Shown one piece after another: positions 52,928-62,072 of a DNA stretch of 64,000 nt (its first letter is position 1; the number at the start of each line of letters is the position of its first letter). Position numbers and translations under genes: made by a program. The notes beneath the pieces are model-generated. The model did not search any database, was not told the origin of the DNA, and saw only the letters and a list, made by a program, of their open reading frames with translations. Origin of the DNA: Christensenellaceae bacterium (GTDB lineage Bacteria > Bacillota > Clostridia > Christensenellales > Borkfalkiaceae); NCBI GenBank assembly GCA_948890655.1, contig CAQTYU010000008.1:10848-74847 (forward strand), in the 5' to 3' direction.

Positions 52928-54086
52928 ATTTTAATTGTGTTAAAAGTTCGACATATCCGTTTAAGTCGTGATGCATATTTTTCATTCCTCTTTGTTTTAA
53001 CATAGTGTATTCCCTGATTGTTTTTAAAAATTTAGAAGGTGTTTTCAATCCTATGTAGCAGAAAGCTTCGTTAATCAAAAGATGATTTAAGTATATGGTT
53101 TCTTGTTCATTTATAGTATGTATCGTAAACGTATAAGTATCATCTTGACTCATATTTTTTTCAACATCTATATCGGTTTTTATTTTATCGGCGTTTATAT
53201 AAGTATTTATCGGCAAAGAAATATATTTCATTAAAATGGGGGAATATAACTGTGTTGTTTTAATAAATGTTTCCGGTTTAAGAAAATATAATTTCCATAA
53301 GGGTGAAACAAGCAAAATTGCGTAATCAGAAGATATCGGAAATAATTTGTAATTATCAATATAGCTTGTCTTGTTAGCTATCTCTTTACGGGCGGCTTCA
53401 TCAAAATTATCTTTGCCGTAAAGTTTTTGCCCCATTGTTTTAGATAGTTTTATGTATTCTTGTTCGCGGTCGGGAGCAATTTTCATTGGTATTCTTTCCG
53501 CAACATAGCCTAAATCGTTTATACAAAATTCTTCGTTCGTTTTAACAATCATAGTAAAGCATTGATTAATTTCCAATGCGTTTTTTTTAATTCCTACCAT
53601 ATCGGTTTGCAACAATGATTTCCAATCATTATCCAAAATTGTCAACATTTCACGTTTCCAGAAATCTTCTTTACTTTCATTGCTTTCAATATTAAATTGA
53701 CTTAATTCAAATGAATGTTTACGTGGTTTGATATAGCCTAATCTGTTCTTCGGAGTTCGGTACAATTGGAGCAAAAAGTATTTTCTTATAGTTTCTAATT
53801 CCGTTCGTGTAAAAGTTATAGTGTCTGATATGTTATTTTGTATTTTTCCCAAAATACAAGTCATAGGACATTCGATAACTTTTGCGAATTTGGTTTCCAA
53901 TTCCTTAGTGTTGATATCTGTTGATAAGTCGTATAAATTTTTCTGATAGAAAGCTCTGTCGGTATTATAAAATCCGGCGTTGAAATTCAATAAATCAATT
54001 AAGCAAATCTTATATTTACCGTTATCGGCTTTAGTTGCAAAATTTTTTAATAATCTGTTTTGAATATAATGATTTCTGTCTTTCAT
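52926..54086 (-). CDS. DUF4238 domain protein
   Basis: 386 residues, AT-rich compared with ppdK next to it, with many Ile/Lys/Asn. The start MKDRNHYIQNRLLKNFA is the DUF4238 opening (NHYxxxxxLxNF), followed by a MTCILGKIQNNISD stretch. The function of DUF4238 is unknown; family members are scattered and often sit in accessory or mobile regions. Alone on its strand, with no recognised partner. Composition suggests acquisition by transfer. Confidence 0.82.
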   Translation of the reverse strand: MKDRNHYIQNRLLKNFATKADNGKYKICLIDLLNFNAGFYNTDRAFYQKNLYDLSTDINTKELETKFAKVIECPMTCILGKIQNNISDTITFTRTELETIRKYFLLQLYRTPKNRLGYIKPRKHSFELSQFNIESNESKEDFWKREMLTILDNDWKSLLQTDMVGIKKNALEINQCFTMIVKTNEEFCINDLGYVAERIPMKIAPDREQEYIKLSKTMGQKLYGKDNFDEAARKEIANKTSYIDNYKLFPISSDYAILLVSPLWKLYFLKPETFIKTTQLYSPILMKYISLPINTYINADKIKTDIDVEKNMSQDDTYTFTIHTINEQETIYLNHLLINEAFCYIGLKTPSKFLKTIREYTMLKQRGMKNMHHDLNGYVELLTQLK

Positions 54087-54151
54087 AATAGATGCATTTA
54101 GATGATAACATACTTTAATAATGGATGCAATATTATTATAAAAATAATAAA

Positions 54152-54190
54152 TCGCCCCGACGCTGAATGGTTAAGGCGTCGGGGCGACAT
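54152..54190 (-). terminator. terminator of the LRR lipoprotein gene
   Basis: TCGCCCCGACGC (54152-54163) pairs with GCGTCGGGGCGA (54176-54187). The A-rich left flank supplies the T tail on the minus strand. Confidence 0.85.
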
Positions 54191-54192
54191 TT

Positions 54193-55629
54193 TTATTCCG
54201 GCACTTTTAGGTGCCGGCCTGTTTGGGCTGGATAGGTTATTTCAATTTTTGGACATTCGTAAAAAGCATTTTTATCTATTACTGTTTCGCGTGAGCCTAA
54301 AATTACCGTTTGAAGATTTGTGCATTTAACAAACGTCATATTTTGTATTCGGGTTAAGCCGCTGCCGAGTGTTACGCTTTCAAGCAGAGTGCATCCGGCA
54401 AAAGCCATGGGGCTTATTGTGTGTACGATGTCAGGGATTTTTATTGATTTTAACATTTTGCAATTGCAGAATGCGTTTTTGCCTATTGATAAAAGACTTT
54501 CCGGCAGATTAATACCGGTTATGTTGCAGTTAATAAACGCCTCGTCTGCAATTACCGTCACCGGCTTTCCGCAATAAAGTGAGGGGACCACTACGTCCGT
54601 TTCCGTGCCGAGGTAATCTGTTATCTTGTAAGAGTCTGAGCCTTCGATAAGTGCAAATACCAGTCCTTCGGTAAACGTTTCCGGCGGGGCGGGCGACTTG
54701 TCGTAAACGGGACGGACTGTTAAATCTGTGAAGTTCAGTTCGTAATCTTCCCAACGTCCGTTTTCGTAACCCTCAAGCTCTGGAACGGGAGGTTCGCAAA
54801 GAGCTTCTTCGGTGGTTTCGACAGTATAAGTTGCAGTGCCGACCGTTTCACCGTTCAGATTGACGAAAGTTATCGTATATTCTAACGGAGTATATTCGGG
54901 GCGGACGGATGTTTCACTGCCGTAGAGCGCGTATGTACTCCAGTTACCCGTATAATAATCTTTTTGCGGGAATAGCGGGAAATTGCTTTCGATATCGCAA
55001 ACGGAAGTGTAAACGGTATAGCTGAAAGTTTTTAAAATTTCTCCGTGTTCATCAAAAACTTTGAATTCATACGTAATCGGTGTATATACTGCGATAAATT
55101 CCGTATTGCCGTCCGTTTGGGATTTTTGAACCCATTCGCCGCTATGGTGCGGTTTTGAGGGGACTTCGGGAAACTCGATTTCGGATAAATCCGAATAATA
55201 TTCGTATGTTGCGTAAACGCCTGAATCGTCTGAAAAAGTTGCCGTGTGTGAAATTGCTTTAAATTTTGCCTCAAGCGTTAAATCGCTTGTTACGGGCAGA
55301 GTAAAATCGTATTTTTCACCGTTCAGCATCCAGTGCTCGAACGTTCCGGCTTCAGTTGACGGTATGGTAAAGTTTTCGGCTGTCGCTCCGCTTTTTACAT
55401 TTCTGATAGCGTACGTTTCGCCGTCAGCAGTGTACGTAACCGTGTGGTAAACCGGTTGTGGAGGTGAAACTTCTTCGGGGAGTTTTCCCGGCGTGGAAGA
55501 AACTGTTCCGTTAGAATCCTGTTCGGGAGGCGCCGTGGAGGCAGTGCTTCCGTTTCCGCAAGCGGAAAACGTAACCGCGCATGCAGCGACAGTGGTTACC
55601 GTTAATAAAAACGCAAAAAGTTTTTTCAT
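54193..55629 (-). CDS. LRR_5 (BspA-like) lipoprotein with InlB-type repeats
   Basis: 478 residues. Lipoprotein signal with the lipobox FSAC (cleavage before Cys 24). Residues about 62-310 hold about four repeats of the InlB-B type (VTYTADGETYAIRNVKSG, then ...FEHWMLNGEKYDF). Residues about 330-470 are BspA-like leucine-rich repeats (NLPESLLSIGKNAFCNCKML, KIPDIVHTISPMAFAGCTLL). Such proteins stick out from the cell and are thought to act in adhesion. Ends in a short cap after the last repeat. Confidence 0.9.
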   Translation of the reverse strand: MKKLFAFLLTVTTVAACAVTFSACGNGSTASTAPPEQDSNGTVSSTPGKLPEEVSPPQPVYHTVTYTADGETYAIRNVKSGATAENFTIPSTEAGTFEHWMLNGEKYDFTLPVTSDLTLEAKFKAISHTATFSDDSGVYATYEYYSDLSEIEFPEVPSKPHHSGEWVQKSQTDGNTEFIAVYTPITYEFKVFDEHGEILKTFSYTVYTSVCDIESNFPLFPQKDYYTGNWSTYALYGSETSVRPEYTPLEYTITFVNLNGETVGTATYTVETTEEALCEPPVPELEGYENGRWEDYELNFTDLTVRPVYDKSPAPPETFTEGLVFALIEGSDSYKITDYLGTETDVVVPSLYCGKPVTVIADEAFINCNITGINLPESLLSIGKNAFCNCKMLKSIKIPDIVHTISPMAFAGCTLLESVTLGSGLTRIQNMTFVKCTNLQTVILGSRETVIDKNAFYECPKIEITYPAQTGRHLKVPE

Positions 55630-55829
55630 TGAATTTCCTTAGTATATGCTAAGAATATACGACGGAACATGAAAAAACTTTTACATTTTGGTATATATTT
55701 ATTGTTGTTTATTGTGTATTTTGTCGTAATATGTTATAATTTGTCGAAAAATGTCGTAAAAAATGTTGGTTATGTGTGTGTGCGGTTTTGTGCGCGGCGA
55801 GGCTGACGGACAAGCGGAGGAGGACGAAT

Positions 55830-56420
55830 ATGACTTTCAGACAAAAGTGGGCTTTGAAGGATTTTGTTTATACGCAAAACGCCGACGGTACGTTTAATAT
55901 TCTTGCCGTTAAAGACCTGGGTATTCGCAGGGCGGAAATTCCTCGCGGCGTTGTAAAGATAGATGAAAAAGTATTTTTCTGCTGTGACGGATTGACTGAC
56001 GTTGTTCTGCCCGAGGGATTGATTACGATAAGCGGACAGTCATTTGGAGAATGTGTAAATCTTAAAGCCGTTAAGCTTCCGTCTACATTGGAGAGAATAG
56101 GTCCGTACGCGTTTTGGAGATGCCGGAAACTGACCGAGTTGCGGATACCGGAAAGAATTTGTGAAATTTGCGACGCGGCATTCGAAGATTGCAGAAGTAT
56201 AAAACGAGTTGAATTTTCAAACGGAATAGAGACTATCGGCGTAGGAGCTTTTTACGGATGTATATCTTTAAGCGAAGTATATTTGCCTGACGGAGTTAAG
56301 GACGTTGCCGCGGACGCGTTCAGGTCTTATTACGGCGGGCCGAAGATTGTTTCGGTGCCGAAAACATGTCGCATAGACGAGAGAGCTTTTTCGAAAGACT
56401 GTAAAATAATTTTAAGATAA
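55830..56420 (+). CDS. cytosolic-looking LRR_5 (BspA-like) protein
   Basis: 196 residues from the ATG at 55830, with GGAGGA upstream. About five BspA-like leucine-rich repeats (VVLPEGLITISGQSFGECVN, KLPSTLERIGPYAFWRCRKL). No signal peptide or membrane helix, so unlike the lipoprotein divergently encoded 200 nt away it should stay inside the cell. The repeat units of the two genes are alike, which suggests duplication followed by loss or gain of the export part. Confidence 0.82.
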   Translation: MTFRQKWALKDFVYTQNADGTFNILAVKDLGIRRAEIPRGVVKIDEKVFFCCDGLTDVVLPEGLITISGQSFGECVNLKAVKLPSTLERIGPYAFWRCRKLTELRIPERICEICDAAFEDCRSIKRVEFSNGIETIGVGAFYGCISLSEVYLPDGVKDVAADAFRSYYGGPKIVSVPKTCRIDERAFSKDCKIILR

Positions 56421-56425
56421 CGGCA

Positions 56426-57520
56426 TCAGTAATCCACTCTGTCCACAAGCTTTTTGCCTCGCCACTTTGTGTTCGGTTTGTCAAGATACGCCGAGCCGTA
56501 TACTTTGTAATTATCGTAGTTGACGGATAAATCTTCAGATAAAAAATCTTTTAAAATTTTCAGATTTTCGTCGATTTGACGGATTGGTTTGGTAAACGCA
56601 CGGTATTCTTTGGGGAAGTTTTCGCGGATGCAGTTTAACCTTTCGACGGCGGAGGGGTGAGATTTTATTGCCAGAGGGGACTGCGGACAACAAATTTCCT
56701 GCGCAAATTCGGATAGCTCCAAAGATTTAAACCATAGTATTGCGCCGAAGACAAGATTGCGTTTTTCATTTTTTGCGTATAACGGACGTTTAACTGACTG
56801 GACGTCGGCTTCGAATTCGTGCTTTTGTAAAACGTTGTAGACAGGTTCTAAATATGACTTGCCGTTCAACGTAAGAACCGCCTTTTGGGCGGTTTTTTCA
56901 TTTTTCAGATGTCCGCAAAGAAAATGTGAAAATTCATGCCCCGCAATGTACTGCAGTTCGTATTTAATGGGGGTAAAAACGGATTTTGCAATGTCGGCGG
57001 GTATTATTCCTCTCGGGTCAAGATAAAAGTCGAGAGATTCGTTGTTCATCATCGTTCTGAGAGCGATACGCAGGGAATTGAATTTTATATATTGCGGTAC
57101 GACGGAATCCGGAAACAGCAGTGCAAGATTGCTGAACTCGGTAAAAAATTTTAAACTTGTATTTAAATTTATAAAAATTCCCCATTTCGAATCCTTAGAT
57201 GCATAGCCGTTTACTTCGTCGGTAAAAATATCCCCGTATGTTATTTCGGCGCAACGCTCCGTATCGTCTTTTGAAAGACGGCTTAAAACGTTTTTATAAT
57301 GCGTGCTGTCAAACGAGTCTTCAAACGATTTGTAGCCGTCGGATTGCGATTTTGCCCTATATACGCGATAGTAACGCGTATGGTCGGCTACAATATCCGC
57401 TCTTTTGCGAAGTAACTCGTCTTTTGCAGTTTGAGGATTTAAAATTCTGTCGATTTCTGTTTCCGTGCAGAATGAATGATACCAGATTCTGTCAAATCCG
57501 GGGAACGGTTTATCACCCAT
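56426..57520 (-). CDS. M48-like zinc metallopeptidase
   Basis: 364 residues. Zinc site AGHEFSHFLCGH (HExxH near residue 204) and, about 50 residues on, KHEFEADVQSV, which supplies the third-ligand Glu as in M48 peptidases (ExxxD). A later HPSAVERLNCI also resembles M48 (HPSxxxR). No membrane segments or signal, so it is a soluble intracellular form unlike HtpX. The about 190 N-terminal residues are unassigned. It ends 6 nt from the convergent LRR gene with no terminator between. Confidence 0.82.
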   Translation of the reverse strand: MGDKPFPGFDRIWYHSFCTETEIDRILNPQTAKDELLRKRADIVADHTRYYRVYRAKSQSDGYKSFEDSFDSTHYKNVLSRLSKDDTERCAEITYGDIFTDEVNGYASKDSKWGIFINLNTSLKFFTEFSNLALLFPDSVVPQYIKFNSLRIALRTMMNNESLDFYLDPRGIIPADIAKSVFTPIKYELQYIAGHEFSHFLCGHLKNEKTAQKAVLTLNGKSYLEPVYNVLQKHEFEADVQSVKRPLYAKNEKRNLVFGAILWFKSLELSEFAQEICCPQSPLAIKSHPSAVERLNCIRENFPKEYRAFTKPIRQIDENLKILKDFLSEDLSVNYDNYKVYGSAYLDKPNTKWRGKKLVDRVDY

Positions 57521-57576
57521 AAGTTTTAAGTCTCCCGAAACGTATTTTAATGAATTATAACATTAAGCGTAAATAA

Positions 57577-57630
57577 AATCAGCTTAAACGAATATTTTTT
57601 TAAAAAATTCGCTTAAGCTGTGACTGACGG
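57577..57630 (+). repeat. structured hairpin repeat, copy A
   Basis: AATCAGCTTAAACGAATAT..., arms AGCTTAA-a-CGAAT (57581-57593) and ATTCG-c-TTAAGCT around a T/A-rich loop. Aligns in the same orientation with copy B at 58416. Confidence 0.6.
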
Positions 57631-58415
57631 GCTTGCGCTTTCAAATAATTAAGTAATCTTCCGTTGGCGTTACATTCACCGTATATTGCGCCCTGTTTTG
57701 TATTTTTAATAAATTTTTGTAGCCGGCGTTGGAAAGGTTCGGGTTTTTGTTTTTTGATTTGTATCGCATCAATTCGTACTCGCTGGTATAAAGAATTGAA
57801 ATTCAAAAAATTACTACTCACCGTTCATCCTATTTCAAGGCGCTCAATATTTCACCGTCGACAACAAAACCGGCAGGGGACATATCGGCAATACGGCTCG
57901 TCCCGCGCCGGTCATAAGTTTCAGTTTTTTCATCCTGCGGCAATGTTCTTTATTTAATTCCGACCATAGAGAATTTTTTTGCGCGGGGCTCATCTTTGCG
58001 CGGTTAAGTCGTTTTGCCGTGCCGTCTATCCTGTCGAAGCACATCGCCTTTTGACGGCGTTTATATACCAAAACGTTTCGTCGTTTTGAGGTCTGTCTCG
58101 CTTTACAACGACCCGACGCTTATTTTCTTTATTGTGGTTTTCAGTCAGCCGCAATCGCAATGCTCTACGATTTTGGGCGCATAATATAAATTTCGGCAGA
58201 TAATATTACGTTATGTCGGCAACAGATTTAAGCGGTTCTAAAAGCGGTTAGTTTAATTTATAAGTTGCGCTGTGCTTTTCCGTGCCGGTCATTACCGTAA
58301 TTTTCATGTTATTATCCTGAAAAGCCTATTTTGATTTTATAAATAATGCAAATCAACCTGAAAAGCGGGGTAAAGATGCAACTGTAAAAAGTAGTCAACT
58401 ACTAAAAATATAAAA

Positions 58416-58470
58416 AATCAGCCTAACCGAATATCTTTGTGAAATATTCGAATTAGACTGAGATTGGTGA
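58416..58470 (+). repeat. structured hairpin repeat, copy B
   Basis: AATCAGCCTAACCGAATAT..., arms CCTAA-c-CGAATAT and ATATTCG-aa-TTAG around a TTTGTG-type loop. Compared with copy A the stem change CTTAA to CCTAA is matched on the other arm (TTAAG to TTAGA), which suggests the fold is kept. Confidence 0.6.
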
Positions 58471-58588
58471 AGCGGATTATTGCAAATAAGAATATAGTAA
58501 TATTCAAGGTGAACAATACGGAATTATTCTGCCAAGTGGAATTGCCGCTGTCGGATTACCCGCTTTACGGCAAGCAAATAGCCGCAAG

Positions 58589-58762
58589 TTAATCTTGCGG
58601 CTTGTCGGTTGTCTTTTCGGTACTAATGGTTGTCATTGCCTCACGGTAAACGAGCCTTGACAGCTTTTTAGCTTGCTCATTATCGGGCGGTAATTCCGCA
58701 TATATATTTTTGTCTTTATCGTCAAAATAAATGACAGTTAAGCCGTTTGGTATATTATTCAT
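58589..58762 (-). CDS. small acidic protein, unknown function
   Basis: 57 residues from the ATG at 58762, which has AAGGAG 10 nt upstream; a longer frame to 58810 lacks this site. Sequence opens MNNIPNGLTVIYFDDKDKN and ends in a Thr/Lys/Asp-rich tail. Soluble, no family recognised. Small genes of this look sit in clostridial mobile elements, but no element is complete here. Its stop codon is within a hairpin (AGCCGCAAG/CTTGCGGCT) that has no T run. Confidence 0.6.
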   Translation of the reverse strand: MNNIPNGLTVIYFDDKDKNIYAELPPDNEQAKKLSRLVYREAMTTISTEKTTDKPQD

Positions 58763-59011
58763 AAAAAATACTCCTTGATTTCCCACCCATACCCACCCTA
58801 AATGGTACAATAAGGCATAAAGAGTATTTTGTCATTTTTTATTGAATAATAGCCGTTTTTACATTAAACGCAAAAAATCACGTTACACGTTACGGGGTGG
58901 CGTAGGTAATACTATACGCCACTGCGGGCGGCTTCGCCGCCCGCAGATTGCCGTTTATACGTCAAAAGTGTGACAGTGTGACATAGTGGACTATAAAAGT
59001 AATACTAATGA

Positions 59012-59170
59012 TTACTTATTATCGGGTGCTTTTTGCACACTGACTTTACCGTCCTTTACGGCGATAAGCATTTTGCCCTTACATTTCGGGCATAAGATTT
59101 CTATTGTTGAGCCGTCGCCCGCTTTTAATAATTTATACCCGCATTCGGGACATACAACATAATAGGTCAT
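59012..59170 (-). CDS. small zinc-ribbon protein
   Basis: 52 residues, from the ATG at 59170 with GGAGA upstream. Two Cys pairs, CPECGYKLLKAGDG and CPKCKGKM, 19 residues apart, form a rubredoxin-like zinc ribbon that resembles Com-type proteins of phages and mobile elements. It lies 41 nt downstream of the bceB stop on the same strand, so it may be at the end of that transcript. Confidence 0.78.
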   Translation of the reverse strand: MTYYVVCPECGYKLLKAGDGSTIEILCPKCKGKMLIAVKDGKVSVQKAPDNK

Positions 59171-59211
59171 AAATTATTTCTCCAATTTCTAAATTAAATC
59201 ATATTATATCT

Positions 59212-61203
59212 CTAACTCATATCCCTGTTTTTCACTATTCGATGATAAATCTTTGCCGTTAAAAAATATACAAACACATATATAAGAGAGAATGCGGCGA
59301 AACAGCCGAGCGTACAGAGCGCAAATAATTTTGTGTTCAAAAGGGCAAGCAAACTCATAATCTTATTTATCATAGGAAAAGCAAAAGCAACGTGAATTCC
59401 TGCCATTATTAAAGGCAAGAAAAACACCATAAGAATTTGTGTGTTAATAGACTTTTTAACTTCGGCATAACTCATTCCGACCTTTTGCATAATCTCAAAG
59501 CGTTTCTTATCTTCATAGCCTTCCGAAATCTGTTTGTAATAAATAATGAGAATAGCACCCATTAAAAAGAGAAGTCCGAGATATACGCCGAGAAAAAATA
59601 TCCCACCGTAAAGACTCATAAATTCTTCGGCTTTAATAACGCGAATTGAATAGCGTGCGTTATAATTCTTTTCCTGCAACATAGACGAGAGCGCATCCGA
59701 AAAAACAATTTGCTGTTCTTTGGTATCCTTAAAATTCACCCCGTAACTAAACTGTATCGTCGGTGTATTTTCGCCATATTCGGCTTTATATTTTTGGTAG
59801 ATCGCATTTAACGCAGTTTCGTCGGACACGACAAGATACATTCCGTCGGAGACTCCGGCGATATCGTTTGCCATTAAACCGTCTTTAACAAAGTTATCAA
59901 CTTTCTCTTTTACAGTATAATTTGTATCAAAGATATTAACTGCTTCGTAATTGAATTTTATATTGCTTTCGCTTATTATAATTTCGTCGTTATCGAGCTG
60001 TTTTTGCGAGCCTGTAATGTCATTATACGTTTGCGCGGTAACAAACAATAATAATAACGGATTTGCGCCCGCTGATTTTTGAAGATTTATTTTGTTACCG
60101 TCGGAAAATGCCGCCAAAGGTAAATAATTGCATAGTATTTCTTGCTCTGTCGTCATACCGTTTTTTTCGATTTCCAAACGGATATCCGCCGTTAATGTGC
60201 TGTTGGCATTTTCGCTTACGTTTGCTTGCACAATTAAATCGTATGGGTATTTTTGTGCTATCATATCATTTCTGCCGAACATAAATGAGGTCGTCGCCGA
60301 TATTGTAACAAGCAGCATTGTAGCGAGAATACATATACTTGCAAGTCCGACCGAGTTTTGTTTCATTCGATACGTCATACCGGAAACGCTTGTAAAATGG
60401 TTTGGCTTATAATAATACTTCTTGTTCTTTTTTAACACCTTCAAAAGCGCAATACTTCCTGCCGTAAAGAGAAAGTACGTTCCTATAATCACTAAAATGA
60501 CGGCAATAAAAAATAATAAAACGGCGTCAACGGCGTCCTTTGTAAAAATAGCCAACGCATAGCCGGCAGCAAGCGTAATAATACCGAATATCGCCATTAT
60601 ATGCCGCGTTTTCGGTTCTTTTTCTCCCATATTATCACCCTTTAATAATTCGACGGGTTTTGATATGTTGATACGGATAAGAGAAAAGATATATATACCT
60701 GCAAAGATACACGCAAATAACAAAGTCGTAAACAGCGTTGACTTCCACGAAATATAAAAGCCCGCGCCGTAATTTGCGTGCAAAATACGCGAAATAATCA
60801 AATACATCAGCTTATCGAATAACATTCCTAACGCTATGCCGACTATAATTGAAAATAAGGCAATGTATAAAACTTCAAACAGCAAAACAATACCTAAATG
60901 CCTTTTCTCCATCCCGAGAACGTTAAATAGTCCGAATTCTTTTTGACGGCGTTTGATAACAAAACTGTTTGTATAAAACAGAAATATAACGGCAAATATC
61001 CCGACGATTACCGTCCCGAAATTCAAAGTATATTGAATTGTTTGACCGCCGTGCATTGCCGCAATACTCTCATTGGTGTAAAGAGAGTAAATCATATAAA
61101 ACATCATAACCGTAATGATACAGGTCAATATATACGGCAAATATATTCTGCGGTTTTTCTTCAAATTTCCGAACGCAAGACGGGCATATAAGTTTTTAAC
61201 CAT
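59212..61203 (-). CDS. BceB-type ABC transporter permease
   Basis: 663 residues from the ATG at 61203 (overlapping the ATPase gene by 8 nt); an upstream frame adds 7 unlikely residues. About ten membrane helices with one large extracytoplasmic domain between helices 7 and 8 (about residues 300-525), the hallmark of BceB-type FtsX-fold permeases. These remove bacitracin-like peptides from their lipid target and also signal to the kinase. The specific peptide cannot be told from sequence. Confidence 0.93.
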   Translation of the reverse strand: MVKNLYARLAFGNLKKNRRIYLPYILTCIITVMMFYMIYSLYTNESIAAMHGGQTIQYTLNFGTVIVGIFAVIFLFYTNSFVIKRRQKEFGLFNVLGMEKRHLGIVLLFEVLYIALFSIIVGIALGMLFDKLMYLIISRILHANYGAGFYISWKSTLFTTLLFACIFAGIYIFSLIRINISKPVELLKGDNMGEKEPKTRHIMAIFGIITLAAGYALAIFTKDAVDAVLLFFIAVILVIIGTYFLFTAGSIALLKVLKKNKKYYYKPNHFTSVSGMTYRMKQNSVGLASICILATMLLVTISATTSFMFGRNDMIAQKYPYDLIVQANVSENANSTLTADIRLEIEKNGMTTEQEILCNYLPLAAFSDGNKINLQKSAGANPLLLLFVTAQTYNDITGSQKQLDNDEIIISESNIKFNYEAVNIFDTNYTVKEKVDNFVKDGLMANDIAGVSDGMYLVVSDETALNAIYQKYKAEYGENTPTIQFSYGVNFKDTKEQQIVFSDALSSMLQEKNYNARYSIRVIKAEEFMSLYGGIFFLGVYLGLLFLMGAILIIYYKQISEGYEDKKRFEIMQKVGMSYAEVKKSINTQILMVFFLPLIMAGIHVAFAFPMINKIMSLLALLNTKLFALCTLGCFAAFSLIYVFVYFLTAKIYHRIVKNRDMS

Positions 61204-61963
61204 TTTTTCGTTCCCCCGTAGCAAGCAATGTCAGCGTGTCCGAAATTTTGCAGTACAATTCTTCGTTATTGCTTTCACCGCGATAAATTTGGTGAAAAAG
61301 TCGTCCGTCTTTAATGAACAATATTCTTCCGGCACGGCTTGCCGCTTTCGTGGAATGCGTAACCATTAGAATTGTCTGACCGTTTTTATTGATTGTTTCA
61401 AACACATCCAAAAGGCTGTCGGTCGAGCGCGAGTCCAATGCGCCCGTCGGCTCGTCCGCAAGAATAAGTTTCGGATTTGTTATGATCGCCCGTGCGACAG
61501 CGGCGCGTTGCTTTTGCCCGCCCGAAACTTCATAAGGATATTTTTCCAAAATATCTTTAATGCCGAGTTCGGTCGCAATAGGGGCAAGACGATTTTCCAT
61601 TTCTTCATAACTTTTTTTTGCAAGCACAAGCGGCAAGAAGATATTGTCTTTCAAAGAAAAAGTATCTAATAAATTAAATTCTTGAAAGACAAAACCGAGA
61701 TTATCACGTCGAAATGCCGCAATTTCTTTTTCGCTAATGTTTGAAAGAAGTTTACCGTCTAAATCAACCGTTCCGTTTGTAGGCTTATCGAGTGCGGCGA
61801 GAATATTGAGCAGAGTTGTTTTGCCCGAACCCGATTCACCCATAATCGCAACGTATTCACCGCATTCAACCGAGAAAGTAACGTCGGAAAGAGCGGTAAC
61901 CTGATTTCCGCCTAAACGTGAAGAATATACTTTACCTAAATTTTGTACCGATAAAAGAGCCAA
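61196..61963 (-). CDS. BceA-type ABC transporter ATPase
   Basis: 255 residues. Walker A GESGSGKTTLLN, Q loop FVFQEFNLLDTFSL, signature SGGQKQRAAVARAI, Walker B ILADEPTGALD, and H-loop VTHSTKAA. Energises the permease encoded next to it. The 109-nt gap up to the kinase gene may carry a response-regulator-controlled promoter; I did not find a clear inverted repeat there. Confidence 0.96.
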   Translation of the reverse strand: MALLSVQNLGKVYSSRLGGNQVTALSDVTFSVECGEYVAIMGESGSGKTTLLNILAALDKPTNGTVDLDGKLLSNISEKEIAAFRRDNLGFVFQEFNLLDTFSLKDNIFLPLVLAKKSYEEMENRLAPIATELGIKDILEKYPYEVSGGQKQRAAVARAIITNPKLILADEPTGALDSRSTDSLLDVFETINKNGQTILMVTHSTKAASRAGRILFIKDGRLFHQIYRGESNNEELYCKISDTLTLLATGERKNG

Positions 61964-62072
61964 CTTAAACTACCTCCGAATTTTAAGATAATTTAATTTT
62001 ATCAAAACAGCCGAAATAAACACAATTACACGGTGTTACATTTCGGCCGGAAGAAATGACATTTTCGTAAGG

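Larger units (their letters stand above)
57521..58588. other. intergenic region with degraded DNA
   Basis: About 1.07 kb without an intact gene. It holds two copies of a structured repeat (57577-57630 and 58416-58470), and minus-strand open stretches at 57600-57821 and 57844-58071. The latter reads AKMSPAQKNSLWSELNKEHC..., looks protein-like, and may be one broken gene in two frames. No family recognised. Confidence 0.5.

Noticed and set aside
57844..58071. 75-codon minus frame as a real gene
   Set aside because: Protein-like, but no ribosome site or family, and the following frame seems broken; noted only as debris.
58463..58590. + strand open stretch ending GKQIAAS that vaguely resembles a recombinase tail
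   Set aside because: About 40 codons, no ATG start, no recognisable motif; overlaps a hairpin repeat.
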